Origin: Caballeronia turbans
GTDB taxonomy: Bacteria; Pseudomonadota; Gammaproteobacteria; Burkholderiales; Burkholderiaceae
Direction: 5' to 3'
DNA length: 64,000 nucleotides
Assembly (NCBI GenBank): GCA_001544655.2
Contig: FCOD02000003.1
Coordinates: forward strand, 310,001 to 374,000
In this document: in pieces, positions 8,689 through 16,887 of the stretch
Layout of the letters: each line of letters starts with the position of its first letter
Position numbering within the stretch: position 1 is the stretch's first letter
The notes under the pieces: model-generated
Databases searched by the model: none
What the model saw: the letters and a program-made list of their open reading frames with translations, nothing else
What the model was told of the DNA's origin: nothing
Translations under genes and position numbers: made by a program

Positions 8689-9066
8689 TCACACGAAGGC
8701 GTGACGCTTTCCGAGCGCCGCGAGCTGATCCGGCCCATCGGAGATATCGGCGTAATCGTGCACTTCCTCCAGCTCGATCAGCAGATCGATGACGTTCGGA
8801 TCGTAGGCATTCACGTTCGATGCGTACAGCGCGCGCAGCAGCTCGCCGTCGCGCGCGTGCCGATAGTACGAGATCCCGACGCCTTCCAGCTCCGGCTCAT
8901 ACAGATCGTCGCGCACGAGCGAGCCGATCGCGCACTTGCGGCCTTCCGGACTGCGGAGCCGGCACGACCCGTTGTCGTCTTCGGACACCGCACGCTGCGT
9001 CAGCAAGTGCTCGCTGACGCGCTCGTAAATCTCCTTCAGGCTCAACATCGTAATAGGGCTCAACAT
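8689..9066 (-). CDS. Conserved hypothetical protein, paralogue of the upstream gene
   Basis: 125 aa from ATG 9066, or 119 aa from ATG 9048. The two starts sit in a repeated ATGTTGAGCC, so the choice is unsure; AGGTG lies upstream of 9066. It shares an ordered pattern with its neighbour at 9083-9508: an N-terminal helix (IYERVSEHLL), KCAIGSLVRDDLY, EGVGISYY, LLRALYASNVNAYDPNVIDLL and a VHDY motif. I recall similar small proteins of unknown function with a KCAVGCLI-type motif in proteobacteria and phages. No signal peptide or membrane segment. It starts 16 bases after the paralogue stops, so the two look like one transcript. Confidence 0.7.
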   Translation of the reverse strand: MLSPITMLSLKEIYERVSEHLLTQRAVSEDDNGSCRLRSPEGRKCAIGSLVRDDLYEPELEGVGISYYRHARDGELLRALYASNVNAYDPNVIDLLIELEEVHDYADISDGPDQLAALGKRHAFV

Positions 9067-9082
9067 CACAGCACCTGCAATA

Positions 9083-9508
9083 TCACGCAGCCGTTTTGAG
9101 AAGTTCGGCGGACAGCCCGAACTGACGCGCGATCGATGTCAGACGCTCGCGCCATTCCCATCTGCCGAAGACGTCATGCACGTTCTGCAGGCAGGAGAGC
9201 AATTCGACGGTGTTGGGATCGAACACGTTGATGCGCGCACGAAGCAGCGCGCGCCTGAGCGCCGCGACGCCGACATCCATGTACGCCGGCACCTGCTCGG
9301 GCGGCTTCGCGATGTAGCGAATGGGCACGCCTTCCATCGCGGTGATGTAGTCGCGCGGCTTGATGAAGCTCCCGACAGGACAGCCGCCGCAATATCCGCG
9401 ATACGCGCCGCCGCCGCGCGGCAGCAGAGCCGCTTGCCCTTGCACGAAAAGATGCTGTACCGCGCCGTTGAAAATCTCCTGATGGGTCAGGAAGTTCAAG
9501 CTTTTCAT
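9083..9508 (-). CDS. Conserved hypothetical protein, tandem paralogue
   Basis: 141 aa from ATG 9508, picked because GGGGAG lies 6 bases upstream; the ATG at 9514 would leave no spacer. The frame is open further upstream but without a ribosome site. Ordered similarity to the 8689-9066 product: HQEIFNGAVQHLF, then GCPVGSFIKPRDYI, EGVPIRYIA, LRRALLRARINVFDPNTVELL and NVHDVF. A GYCGGC stretch (two cysteines) precedes the GSFI motif and is absent from the paralogue. Function unknown. The pair probably arose by tandem duplication and divergence. Confidence 0.75.
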   Translation of the reverse strand: MKSLNFLTHQEIFNGAVQHLFVQGQAALLPRGGGAYRGYCGGCPVGSFIKPRDYITAMEGVPIRYIAKPPEQVPAYMDVGVAALRRALLRARINVFDPNTVELLSCLQNVHDVFGRWEWRERLTSIARQFGLSAELLKTAA

Positions 9509-9972
9509 GATCATCTCCCCTGCGCCCCTGCGCAGCGGCCAAGCGTTATGTATTCGAGAACCTGCACCTGCTTTCCGAAAGCGGCGGCGTCGTTGCGAAA
9601 GTGATGCAACCTGAATCAACGCTTCGCCGCCCGGACACTGCCTCGAGCATGGCGGTTTCCCGGCCTGGGCCTGCGGTCTCACAAGGCCCCGTGTGCTCGC
9701 GTCGGATTTCTACACTCAGTGAACGGTCCGTACGCCGTCAGTTATAACGGTTCGGTCCGGTAAAAAGGTGCGCCAGCGCACGCGAGGACGCCATTTTTAC
9801 ACGGGCCGTACGTTCGTGCAGTGCGGAAAACCCGGCCAAAACCCTTGCAGTTCGGGCGATTGCGCGTGCTTCTCTGCAAAAAACTCGCCTTCCATAAGGA
9901 TTTACCCTTATGTGTGCGTGCTGTGCTCAAATATGTTGTCAAAAAGCAAAAATTTTCCGCATAGGAATTGCC
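9509..9972. other. 464-base intergenic region with an AT-rich patch
   Basis: No gene that I trust. The stretch 9880-9965 is clearly AT-richer than the surroundings and holds a 7-bp inverted repeat (9893-9912). On the minus strand a TTGACA (about 9949-9954) could be a -35 box for the paralogue pair, but no matching -10 lies at 16-18 bases. Confidence 0.4.
9893..9912. repeat. Short inverted repeat, operator-like
   Basis: CATAAGG (9893-9899) and CCTTATG (9906-9912) separated by 6 bases, in the AT-rich patch upstream of the minus-strand paralogue pair. The geometry resembles a dimeric regulator site; chance occurrence is possible. Confidence 0.35.
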
Positions 9973-10578
9973 TCAATGTGCGGATTTGGCCACGACCTTC
10001 CGTTTGGTCTTGGGTTCTCCTCGCGAAAGGCAACTCGCGGCGTGATCGTTGACCATGCCCGTGGCCTGCATGAAGGCGTAGCAAATGGTCGTGCCGACGA
10101 ACTTGCAGCCGTACTTCCTGAGCGCCTTGCTCAATGCATCCGATTCAGGCGTGGACGCGGGCGTGGGGTTCGCGGCATCGCGCGGCGTGTCGATGGTTTT
10201 GCCGTCGACGAATGACCAGACGAAGTCTGCAAACGAGCCGTGTTCCTGCTGGATCTGCTGCACGGCCCGCGCATTGAGCACCGCCGATTCGATCTTCGCC
10301 CGGTTACGCACGACCCGCGCATCCTGCACGATCCGCTCGATGTCCTTCTCGGTGAAGCGCGCCACCTCGTCGATGTCGAACGCCGCGAAGAGCGCCCGAT
10401 AACCTTCGCGCTTGTTGAGGATCGTCGACCAGGAAAGGCCGGCTTGCGCGCCTTCCAGCACGAGCATTTCGAACAGATGCTGATCGTCGCGCGAGGGCAC
10501 GCCCCATTCGTCGTCGTGGTACTGGATCATCGCGTCGGTCGTGGCCCAGGCGCAGCGGATGTGATCGGTGTCTGCCAT
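9973..10578 (-). CDS. tag: DNA-3-methyladenine glycosylase I
   Basis: 201 aa base-excision repair enzyme that removes 3-methyladenine from DNA. The family zinc snap is complete: Cys in IRCAW (C9), His in YHDDEWG (H21) and the C-terminal His/Cys of NDHAASC. The catalytic region GLSWSTILNKREGYR (about 47-61) is intact. The lysine-rich tail (KTKRKVVAK) is a small C-terminal extension. It stands alone, 114 bases from the divergent kinase gene. Confidence 0.95.
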   Translation of the reverse strand: MADTDHIRCAWATTDAMIQYHDDEWGVPSRDDQHLFEMLVLEGAQAGLSWSTILNKREGYRALFAAFDIDEVARFTEKDIERIVQDARVVRNRAKIESAVLNARAVQQIQQEHGSFADFVWSFVDGKTIDTPRDAANPTPASTPESDALSKALRKYGCKFVGTTICYAFMQATGMVNDHAASCLSRGEPKTKRKVVAKSAH

Positions 10579-10692
10579 TGCGAGTCCTCGTCATTGTTCT
10601 GGATCGCGCCAGCATAGCCGAACGTTCGCGCCGCGCCATCTATGCCATTCGGCCGATTGGCGCGCGCCGTGGCCACCGGTAAGCTTGCGCGC

Positions 10693-11610
10693 ATGACTAC
10701 ATCTTCGACATCGGAATTCAAAGGCTTCCTGCTCGGCATCGACGGCGGCGGAAGCGGAACGCGCGTGGTCCTCGCAGACGCGCAAGGCACCGAACTCGCC
10801 CGCGCGAGCGGCGGGCCTTCGGGTCTCGGGCTTGGGGTCGAACGCGCCTGGCAATCCATCGGCGATGCGTGCCGGCGCGCGTTCGACGCCGCGGCGCTGC
10901 CCTTCGACTGGCGCAACTGCGTGCTCGGCTGCGGACTCGCGGGTGTGAACAACGCGGACTGGCTCGCGGCGTTTCATGCGTGCGCGCCGGACGTGCACGC
11001 GCTGAGCGTCGAAAGCGACGCCTACACGACCGTGCTCGGCGCGCACGGCGGCAAATCCGGCGTGATCGTCGCGCTCGGCACGGGCAGCATCGCGGCGTCG
11101 CTGGACGAGGCGGGCGTTTGCCGCATCGCGGGCGGCTACGGCTTCCCGAGCGGCGATGAAGCCAGCGGCGCGTGGCTTGGTTTGCGCGCGGTCGTTCATC
11201 TTCAGCGCGTGCTCGATGGACGCGCGGCGGAAGACGAATGGTCGCGTGCGCTGCTCGCGCGCACCGGCGCGACGGATCGCGACAGTCTCGTCGTGTGGCT
11301 CTGCGCCGCGAACCAGACCGCCTACGCGACGCTCGCGCCGACCGTGTTCGAGTTCCACGATCATCCGGTCGCGGCGCGGCTGCTCAAACGCGCGGCACTC
11401 GAAATAGAGCGTCTGGTCTCGGCGCTGGATAAGTCGGGCGCGTTGCCAGTCGCGTTGTGCGGCGGACTCGCCGTGCCGTACGAGCCGTTCGTGCCGGCCG
11501 CGTTGCGGGAACGGGTACGAGCGCCGCGCGCGGATTCGGCGGCGGGCGCGCTCGAACTGGCGCGGCGCGCGGCGTCCGCATTCGGGGCTGCCGGCAGACC
11601 GGCGCGATAA
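10693..11610 (+). CDS. BadF/BadG/BcrA/BcrD-type ATPase, probable N-acetylglucosamine kinase-like sugar kinase
   Basis: 305 aa from ATG 10693; the in-frame ATG at 10642 adds residues unlike the family. ASKHA-fold kinase: phosphate 1 motif GIDGGGSGTRVVLAD at the N terminus, phosphate 2 motif IVALGTGSIAASL near 130, GGYGFPSGDEASGAWLG near 150 and an adenosine motif CGGLAVPY near 260. Members of this subgroup phosphorylate amino sugars such as glucosamine or GlcNAc. No sugar transporter or nag gene is adjacent, so the substrate is uncertain. Confidence 0.85.
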   Translation: MTTSSTSEFKGFLLGIDGGGSGTRVVLADAQGTELARASGGPSGLGLGVERAWQSIGDACRRAFDAAALPFDWRNCVLGCGLAGVNNADWLAAFHACAPDVHALSVESDAYTTVLGAHGGKSGVIVALGTGSIAASLDEAGVCRIAGGYGFPSGDEASGAWLGLRAVVHLQRVLDGRAAEDEWSRALLARTGATDRDSLVVWLCAANQTAYATLAPTVFEFHDHPVAARLLKRAALEIERLVSALDKSGALPVALCGGLAVPYEPFVPAALRERVRAPRADSAAGALELARRAASAFGAAGRPAR

Positions 11611-11643
11611 AATACTGAGCTTTGCGGCACCACAAAGGCAGTC

Positions 11644-12483
11644 ATGTACTCGGTCATCGCTACTGATCTCGACGGTACGCTTCTCAACAGCGACCATCAG
11701 CTGGACCCCTTCACCGCTGAAACCGTGCGCACGCTGGCGGCGCGCGGTGTGCCCATCATCATCGCGACGGGCCGGCACTACCGCGACGTCGCAGGCATTC
11801 GCGATCTGCTCGGCGTCGACGCCTATCTGATCACGTCGAACGGTGCGCGCGTGCATGCGCCCGGCGACGAACGCATCTACTCGCGCGACCTCGATCCCGC
11901 CGCCGTGCGCCGACTCGTGCAGCCGGATCTCGCGGGCGCGCATGGGCGCGTCATCGTCAATCTGTTCGCCGACGACGCCTGGCTCATCGACCGCCACGCG
12001 CCCGAACTGCTGGTCTTTCACCAGGATTCAGGCTTCAAGTACGAGGTGATGGATCTGCGCGAGCATGATGGCGAGAACATCGCGAAAGTGCTGTATATCG
12101 GCGATCCGGCCGATCTGAAGGAAATCGCCGCGAATCTCGAGCGGGAATTCGGCGACTCGCTCTACGTCACGTATTCGCTGCCGGATTGCCTCGAAGTGAT
12201 GACGTCGGACGTATCAAAAGGACGGGCGCTGCGTTTCGTGCTGGAGCGGCTCGATGTCGATACCGCGCAGTGCGTCGCGTTCGGCGACAACATGAACGAT
12301 ATCGACCTGCTCGAAACTGCCGGGCATCCGTTCATGATGAACAACGCGAACCCCGATCTCATCAAGCGGCTGCCGAACGTGCCGCGCGTCGGGAACAACT
12401 TCGAGGCCGGCGTCGCGCACCATTTGCGCAAGCTGTTCAGTATCCGCGACGAGCTGGCGTCGCCGGGACAGACGCCCGACTGA
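11644..12483 (+). CDS. Cof-type HAD-IIB phosphatase
   Basis: 279 aa sugar- or nucleotide-phosphatase-like protein. HAD motif I is ATDLDGTLL (nucleophile Asp9, acid Asp11), motif II IIIATGR, motif III Lys in DVSKGRAL and motif IV AFGDNMNDIDLL. A C2B cap lies between motifs II and III. HAD-IIB enzymes are promiscuous toward small phosphorylated metabolites, so no substrate is given. It follows the sugar kinase by 33 bases and may share its transcript. Confidence 0.92.
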   Translation: MYSVIATDLDGTLLNSDHQLDPFTAETVRTLAARGVPIIIATGRHYRDVAGIRDLLGVDAYLITSNGARVHAPGDERIYSRDLDPAAVRRLVQPDLAGAHGRVIVNLFADDAWLIDRHAPELLVFHQDSGFKYEVMDLREHDGENIAKVLYIGDPADLKEIAANLEREFGDSLYVTYSLPDCLEVMTSDVSKGRALRFVLERLDVDTAQCVAFGDNMNDIDLLETAGHPFMMNNANPDLIKRLPNVPRVGNNFEAGVAHHLRKLFSIRDELASPGQTPD

Positions 12484-12529
12484 GCGTCCGTGGCGCCGGG
12501 CCGCCGGGTTCGCCGGCGGCGCTTTGCGC

Positions 12530-12817
12530 TTATCCGCGGTGGCCCCAGTTGTTGCCGTAGCCGCGGTGGTTCCAGCCGGCGCGGTCATAGCGGCCATAGT
12601 CGTGGTCGTAGCCACGGTGCCAGCGCGGCGCTTCATGGCGATAGTACGGCGCGCCATACGCCGGCACCGCAGGACGCACGTACACCGGAGCCGGCGCCAC
12701 GTAAGCCGGCGCGCCGAGCGAAACGCCGATGTGCAGATCGCTATGAGCCTGAGCCGCTCCCACAGCACCGATTGCAAGGCCGGTCGCGACGAGCATTTGG
12801 GTGACGATGCGCTTCAT
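12530..12817 (-). CDS. Small secreted Tyr/Gly/Pro/His-rich protein
   Basis: 95 aa. The signal peptide is clear: MKRIVTQ, a hydrophobic core (MLVATGLAIGAVGA) and an AQA cleavage site near residue 23. The mature part has alternating VAPAPVYVRPAVPAYG, then Tyr/His/Gly/Arg/Trp-rich sequence ending NNWGHRG. AAGGAG precedes the start. Similar short exported proteins with a YRHEAPRWHRG-like tail are common in Burkholderia but have no known function. Periplasmic or envelope location is expected. Confidence 0.75.
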   Translation of the reverse strand: MKRIVTQMLVATGLAIGAVGAAQAHSDLHIGVSLGAPAYVAPAPVYVRPAVPAYGAPYYRHEAPRWHRGYDHDYGRYDRAGWNHRGYGNNWGHRG

Positions 12818-13101
12818 TGTCTTTCTCCTTTAAGGCGACGTGTGTCGCATGAGTTCAATGTAAGCGCCCGCCGTCTTACATGCTTCGAGGACTTGTTACG
12901 GTGTGCAAGGGCGGCGTAAGGGACGCGGGAAGCGGACTTGATCGGGCGATATCGCTGAACGCCTTACCGGGCGGCGCTTTCGCGTCATCCTGTTTCGTGG
13001 CGAAAAGGGCGCCGAGACAATTCATAAGCAGGCTGCGTAATTCGGCATTACATTTGTCGCGCCCGTTTAATCATTCGAAGGCGCGCCGTGGCGCAAAAAC
13101 A
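12818..13101. other. Intergenic region between the small secreted protein gene and the aqpZ terminator
   Basis: About 280 bases with no credible gene. It should hold the promoter of the minus-strand secreted-protein gene. No clear -35/-10 pair was found. Confidence 0.4.
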
Positions 13102-13128
13102 AAAACGGGCGCCTGTCGCGCCCGTTTT
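13102..13128 (-). terminator. Intrinsic terminator of aqpZ
   Basis: 11-bp stem AAAACGGGCGC (13102-13112) / GCGCCCGTTTT (13118-13128). Read on the minus strand it follows the aqpZ stop by 28 bases and ends in TTTT. Confidence 0.8.
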
Positions 13129-13156
13129 CCTTTACTGCTGATTTTTCCGCCGACGC

Positions 13157-13855
13157 TTATTTCTGGCGCGTCAGAGCCGGATAAAGCACGCCCGCGAGAA
13201 TGGCACCGACGATCGGCGCGATCCAGAACAGCCACAGTTGGTCGAGCGCCCAGCCGCCGACGAAGAACGCCTGGCTCGACGAGCGCGCCGGATTCACCGA
13301 CGTATTGGTGACCGGAATCGAAATCAGGTGAATGAGCGTCAGGCACAGGCCGATCGCGAGCGGCGCGAAGCCTTTCGGCGCGCGGTCGTCGGTGGCGCCG
13401 AGGATCACGAACAGGAAGAAGAACGTCATCGCGACTTCGCAGACCAGCGCCGCCGCCATCGAGAAATGACCCGGCGAGTGTTCGCCGAAGCCATTCGCGG
13501 CAAATCCGCTCGACGCGAATTCGAAGTTCGGGTTGCCCGTGGCGATCAGGTAGATGACCCATGCGCCGAGCGTCGCGCCGATCACTTGCGCGGCGATGTA
13601 CGGCACGAGATCGCGCACCGGGAAGCGGCCAGCCGTCGCGAGACCGATGCTCACAGCCGGATTCAGGTGGCAACCGGAAACGTGACCGATGGCGTAAGCC
13701 ATCGTGAGCACCGTGAGACCGAATGCCAGCGAAACGCCGGCGAAACCGATGCCGAGTTGAGGAAAGGCAGCGGCGAGCACGGCGCTTCCGCAGCCGCCCA
13801 GCACGAGCCAGAAAGTACCGAAAACTTCAGCGCCGAGACGCTTCGACAAATGCAT
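13157..13855 (-). CDS. aqpZ: Aquaporin Z
   Basis: 232 aa water channel of the inner membrane. Six transmembrane helices alternate with two half-helices carrying the NPA signatures: [10 protein letters not shown] (about 61-70) and [12 protein letters not shown] (about 186-197). The length fits AqpZ (about 230). The second NPA motif is followed by Arg, the selectivity-filter arginine. Basic start [15 protein letters not shown]. Single gene with its own terminator. Confidence 0.96.
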   Translation of the reverse strand: MHLSKRLGAEVFGTFWLVLGGCGSAVLAAAFPQLGIGFAGVSLAFGLTVLTMAYAIGHVSGCHLNPAVSIGLATAGRFPVRDLVPYIAAQVIGATLGAWVIYLIATGNPNFEFASSGFAANGFGEHSPGHFSMAAALVCEVAMTFFFLFVILGATDDRAPKGFAPLAIGLCLTLIHLISIPVTNTSVNPARSSSQAFFVGGWALDQLWLFWIAPIVGAILAGVLYPALTRQK

Positions 13856-14055
13856 GATTCTGCCTTCGTGAAAGAATGAAAAGCCGTTGATTTAAAACAA
13901 GAACGCGTGGCGCGCTTGCGCAGCGGAGTTTAAGCGCGGAGTCTTTTGCGAACTGTCAAAAATGGTCGATCGGCTCTCGATTCACGGGCATCGGACTGGA
14001 CTTCGGATTCTTCCTTATGGGCGGGGAAAGCGCAGCGCCCGAAGGGCGCGTGCAT

Positions 14056-14086
14056 AAAAAAATGCCGCCCGGCAGCGGGCGGCATT
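14056..14086 (-). terminator. Intrinsic terminator of the GT4 gene
   Basis: 10-bp perfect stem AATGCCGCCC (14061-14070) / GGGCGGCATT (14077-14086), followed on the minus strand by TTTTT (14056-14060). It lies 30 bases after the stop at 14117. Confidence 0.85.
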
Positions 14087-14116
14087 CGATGCGATTTTGA
14101 CAAACAGGCGGCGGTA

Positions 14117-15181
14117 TCAGCCGACTGCAACCTGACGCAGCACCGGGCGCTTCGCGGCCTGGAGCATCGCGGTATAGCTCTCGACGTAGTTCTGCGCCAT
14201 CGTGTGTGCGCTGAATCGGCGTTCGAACTGCGCGCGGATTTCGGTGCGCGACAGCTCATCGAGACGTTGCAGCGCGCCGACTGCGCCCGGCACGTCTTCG
14301 CAGATAAAGCCCGTCACGCCGTGATCGATCACTTCAGGCACCGAGCCACGGTTGAACGCGATCACCGGCGTACCGCAGGCCATCGCCTCGATCATCACCA
14401 GACCGAACGGCTCGTTCCAGTCGATCGGGAAGAGCAGCGCCTTCGCGCCCGACAGGAATTCCGGCTTCTGCGCCTCGGTGATCTCGCCGATGAACTCGAC
14501 ATGCGCCTGCGAGAGCAGCGGCTCGATCGTCGACTTGAAGTATTCCTGGTCGGCCTTGTCCACCTTGGCGGCGATCTTCAGCGGCAGACCGCTCTGTGCC
14601 GCGATCCTGATCGCCAGATCGGCGCGCTTCTCCGGGCAGATGCGGCCCAGGAAGGCGAGATATTCCGGCTTCTTGTGCGGCTGCGGCGTCAGCAGTTCGT
14701 TCGGCAGACCGTGATAAACCGTGTTCAGCCAGTTCGCCTGCGGCAGCGGGCTGCGCTGGTTATCCGAGATCGAAATGACGTTCGCCTTGGTGAACGTGTT
14801 GAAGATCGGCTGCAGTTCCGGCAGGTCGAGGCGGCCGTGCAGCGTCGTCACGAACGGCGTGTCCATCTGCGTGAACAGCGGGAACGGCATGTAGTCGAGG
14901 TGAAAGTGCAGCACGTCGAACTCGTGGGCGCGCTGGCGGACGGTTTCGAGCAACAGCATGTGCGGCGCGAGCGCGTCGCGCACGGTCGGGTCGAGACGCA
15001 ACGCACGCGGCCACACCGCGTCGAGCGTCGCCTTGGTTTGGGAATCGCCGCTTGCGAACAAGGTTACATCGTGGCCGAGCTCGACGAGCGCATCGGTCAG
15101 ATAAGACACGACGCGTTCAGTGCCGCCGTAAAACTTCGGAGGTACTGCTTCGTGCAACGGTGCAATTTGTGCGATTCGCAT
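14117..15181 (-). CDS. Glycosyltransferase family 4
   Basis: 354 aa from ATG 15181 (GGAGAG with a 7-base spacer). Retaining GT-B enzyme: acceptor-side PPKFYGGTERVVSYL at the N terminus, FLGRICPEKRADL near 190 for donor binding, and the E-x7-E motif in EPFGLVMIEAMACGTP near 270. GT4 enzymes use NDP-sugars to build glycans or polysaccharides; the acceptor is unknown. It sits next to and divergent from flhDC, an arrangement I recall from other Burkholderia, but a motility role is not established. Confidence 0.88.
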   Translation of the reverse strand: MRIAQIAPLHEAVPPKFYGGTERVVSYLTDALVELGHDVTLFASGDSQTKATLDAVWPRALRLDPTVRDALAPHMLLLETVRQRAHEFDVLHFHLDYMPFPLFTQMDTPFVTTLHGRLDLPELQPIFNTFTKANVISISDNQRSPLPQANWLNTVYHGLPNELLTPQPHKKPEYLAFLGRICPEKRADLAIRIAAQSGLPLKIAAKVDKADQEYFKSTIEPLLSQAHVEFIGEITEAQKPEFLSGAKALLFPIDWNEPFGLVMIEAMACGTPVIAFNRGSVPEVIDHGVTGFICEDVPGAVGALQRLDELSRTEIRAQFERRFSAHTMAQNYVESYTAMLQAAKRPVLRQVAVG

Positions 15182-15566
15182 AACGTGACTCTCCATGTAG
15201 GTAAGGCATTGCAGTCACGCTCCGGTCGAGCGCTCAACACATGCCATTCGGGCGGGCTGCGTGATGGTGTAGACGCCGCCCGAGATCGGCCCGGAGCTGA
15301 AAACCATCGCGACCGGGTTATCCCTTACTGCCCATTATCGGTATCGAGAGCGGCATTTCACGTCATTTTTCAATCGCTTATCGTTGTTACAGCGCGAAAC
15401 ATGTGCTGTTACGAAGTCAAAAATTGCACCGAAAAAGACGTTGTCGACGGATTTGAAGCGTGAAACACACCGCAGGTTTTAGGAAGCAATTCCCGTTCCC
15501 GAGCGGAGGACGTTGCTCGTATTGTCTCTCCGGCACGCCCGGCCTCGATAAAACGAAATTACGGCA

Positions 15567-15593
15567 TTAAGTCAGACGAATGAATGCCGATAT
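15567..15593 (+). promoter_or_regulatory. Sigma-28-like promoter upstream of flhDC
   Basis: TTAAGTCA (15567-15574), 11-base spacer, GCCGATAT (15586-15593). The -10 box matches 7 of 8 FliA consensus bases and the -35 matches 5 of 8 with exact spacing. The predicted start near 15600 leaves a leader of about 230 bases before flhD. It is not the only possible flhDC promoter. Confidence 0.45.
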
Positions 15594-15600
15594 TCCTGTC

Positions 15601-15612
15601 TGCCGATCGGCA
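15601..15612. repeat. Palindrome near the predicted flhDC start
   Basis: TGCCGATCGGCA, a perfect 12-bp palindrome at the predicted transcription start. TGCCGAT also occurs at 15585-15591 in the promoter. Possible operator. Confidence 0.35.
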
Positions 15613-15829
15613 ATCGGCGGGCTCGGCGTGTAAGAAATATTCCTACATGAAAGTTCGCGAAACTCCGTCTTCTTGTCGGAAGGTTTGTCCGACAGGCGCG
15701 GCCGCGAGCATCGGCGACAATCGAAGCGAAACCAGACAACGTGCGCGGGGCCGCATTCGCTGTCCTTTGCGAATTCGAGCAAACGTTCCCGCCGGGCCTG
15801 ACCAGCCAAAGTATCGATTCGGGGAAAAC

Positions 15830-16153
15830 ATGACGATCAGCAATACGAGTACGCTCGCGGAAATCCGCGAGGTGAATCTGTCGTACTTGCTCCTCGCACA
15901 GCGGCTCCTTCAGGAAGACCGCGTTTCGGCGATGTATCGCCTCGGGCTTTCCGAGCAGGTCGCGCAAGTGCTGACCTCGCTCACGCTCGCCCAGGCGGTG
16001 AAAGTCGCGTCGTCGAGCCATTTGCTGTGCCGCTTTCGTTTCGACGACCACACGCTTCTCTCATCGCTCGCCGACAAGGAGAAGAGCGCTGCGCTCGCGC
16101 ACGCCCATGCAGCGATCCTGCTGGCCGACGGTCCCGTCGAGCAGATCGCCTGA
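15830..16153 (+). CDS. flhD: Flagellar transcriptional regulator FlhD
   Basis: 107 aa subunit of the FlhD4C2 master activator of flagellar class II promoters. The start at 15830 has GGGGA 4-8 bases upstream; the longer frame upstream is not coding-like. FlhD features: LAEIREVNLSYLLLAQRLL at the N terminus (dimer helices), then DRVSAMYRLGLSEQVAQVL and a C-terminal HTH-like region. Length fits the family (about 105-116). FlhC follows after 17 bases. Confidence 0.95.
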   Translation: MTISNTSTLAEIREVNLSYLLLAQRLLQEDRVSAMYRLGLSEQVAQVLTSLTLAQAVKVASSSHLLCRFRFDDHTLLSSLADKEKSAALAHAHAAILLADGPVEQIA

Positions 16154-16170
16154 ATCGCCCGCGAAAACAG

Positions 16171-16746
16171 ATGGCGACGAAAAGCGTGGTCGGGGAAGTC
16201 CGCGAAATCACCCTGGCGATCGAGTTGATTGAGCTGGGCGCGCGGCTGCAACTGCTCGAAGCGGAAACGAGCCTGTCGCGCGACCGTCTCATCAAGCTCT
16301 ACAAGGAGCTCAAGGGCGCGTCGCCGCCCAAGGGCATGCTGCCGTTCTCGACGGACTGGTTCATGACCTGGCAGCCGAACATTCATTCGTCGCTGTTTCA
16401 CGGCATCTACCGGTTCATCGACCAGCACGGCGGCGCCGGAGGCACGCAGAGCACCATCCAGGCGATCGTGAAAAGCTACCGCCTCTATCTGGAGCATGCC
16501 GCGCTTTATGGCGACGAGCCCGTGCTGTCGCTCACGCGCGCGTGGACACTCGTGCGCTACTTCGAATCCGGGATGTTGCAGACGAACGCCTGCACGCGCT
16601 GCGGCGGGCGCTTCGTCGCGCACGCTTATGATCTGCGCACGGGTTATGTCTGCGGTCTGTGCCAGCCGCCGTCGCGCGCGGGCAAGACGCGCAAGGCGGT
16701 TGCATCCTCCGGCGCTCAGGCGTCTGCGCCGCGCATCGCGGCCTGA
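16171..16746 (+). CDS. flhC: Flagellar transcriptional regulator FlhC
   Basis: 191 aa DNA-binding subunit of FlhD4C2. The start at 16171 gives MATKSVVGEVREITLAIEL. Four cysteines that ligate the structural zinc are present: C141, C144, C161 and C164 (CTRC and CGLC). The conserved FSTDWFMTWQPNIHSSLF lies at 59-76. The C-terminal tail after 168 is low complexity and basic. It is followed by an intrinsic terminator, separating the master operon from the sigma-28-driven motA operon. Confidence 0.96.
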   Translation: MATKSVVGEVREITLAIELIELGARLQLLEAETSLSRDRLIKLYKELKGASPPKGMLPFSTDWFMTWQPNIHSSLFHGIYRFIDQHGGAGGTQSTIQAIVKSYRLYLEHAALYGDEPVLSLTRAWTLVRYFESGMLQTNACTRCGGRFVAHAYDLRTGYVCGLCQPPSRAGKTRKAVASSGAQASAPRIAA

Positions 16747-16765
16747 AGCCGCACTTGCAGCGCAG

Positions 16766-16786
16766 CCCCGCTTCCACGCGGGGTTT
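16766..16786 (+). terminator. Intrinsic terminator of flhDC
   Basis: CCCCGC (16766-16771) / GCGGGG (16778-16783) stem followed by TTT, 19 bases after the flhC stop. Short stem and short U-run, so termination may be partial. Confidence 0.55.
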
Positions 16787-16815
16787 ACCGTTTGCCGTCC
16801 CCGCGGATTTGCCCC

Positions 16816-16842
16816 CAAAGTTTTTCAGTCGAGTGCCGTAAA
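16816..16842 (+). promoter_or_regulatory. Sigma-28 (FliA) promoter of the motA-cheZ operon
   Basis: CAAAGTTT (16816-16823), 11-base spacer, GCCGTAAA (16835-16842). The -35 matches the FliA consensus at 7 of 8 and the -10 at 6 of 8, with exact spacing. Predicted start about 16849, about 40 bases before the motA GTG. Confidence 0.75.
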
Positions 16843-16887
16843 CCACTTAACGGCGGTCTTACCGCATCAAAACGTGAGGACTCGACT

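Larger units (their letters stand above)
15182..15829. other. 648-base regulatory region between the GT4 gene and flhD
   Basis: No gene. A long region is expected upstream of flhDC, which integrates many signals. Visible items: a sigma-28-like promoter (15567-15593), the 12-bp palindrome TGCCGATCGGCA (15601-15612) just after its predicted start, and two TGTTAC direct copies about 20 bases apart near 15385-15411. Confidence 0.5.

Noticed and set aside
9742-9942. 66-codon frame on the minus strand in the AT-rich spacer
   Set aside because: Codon use unlike neighbours, no ribosome site and no similarity to anything I recognise.
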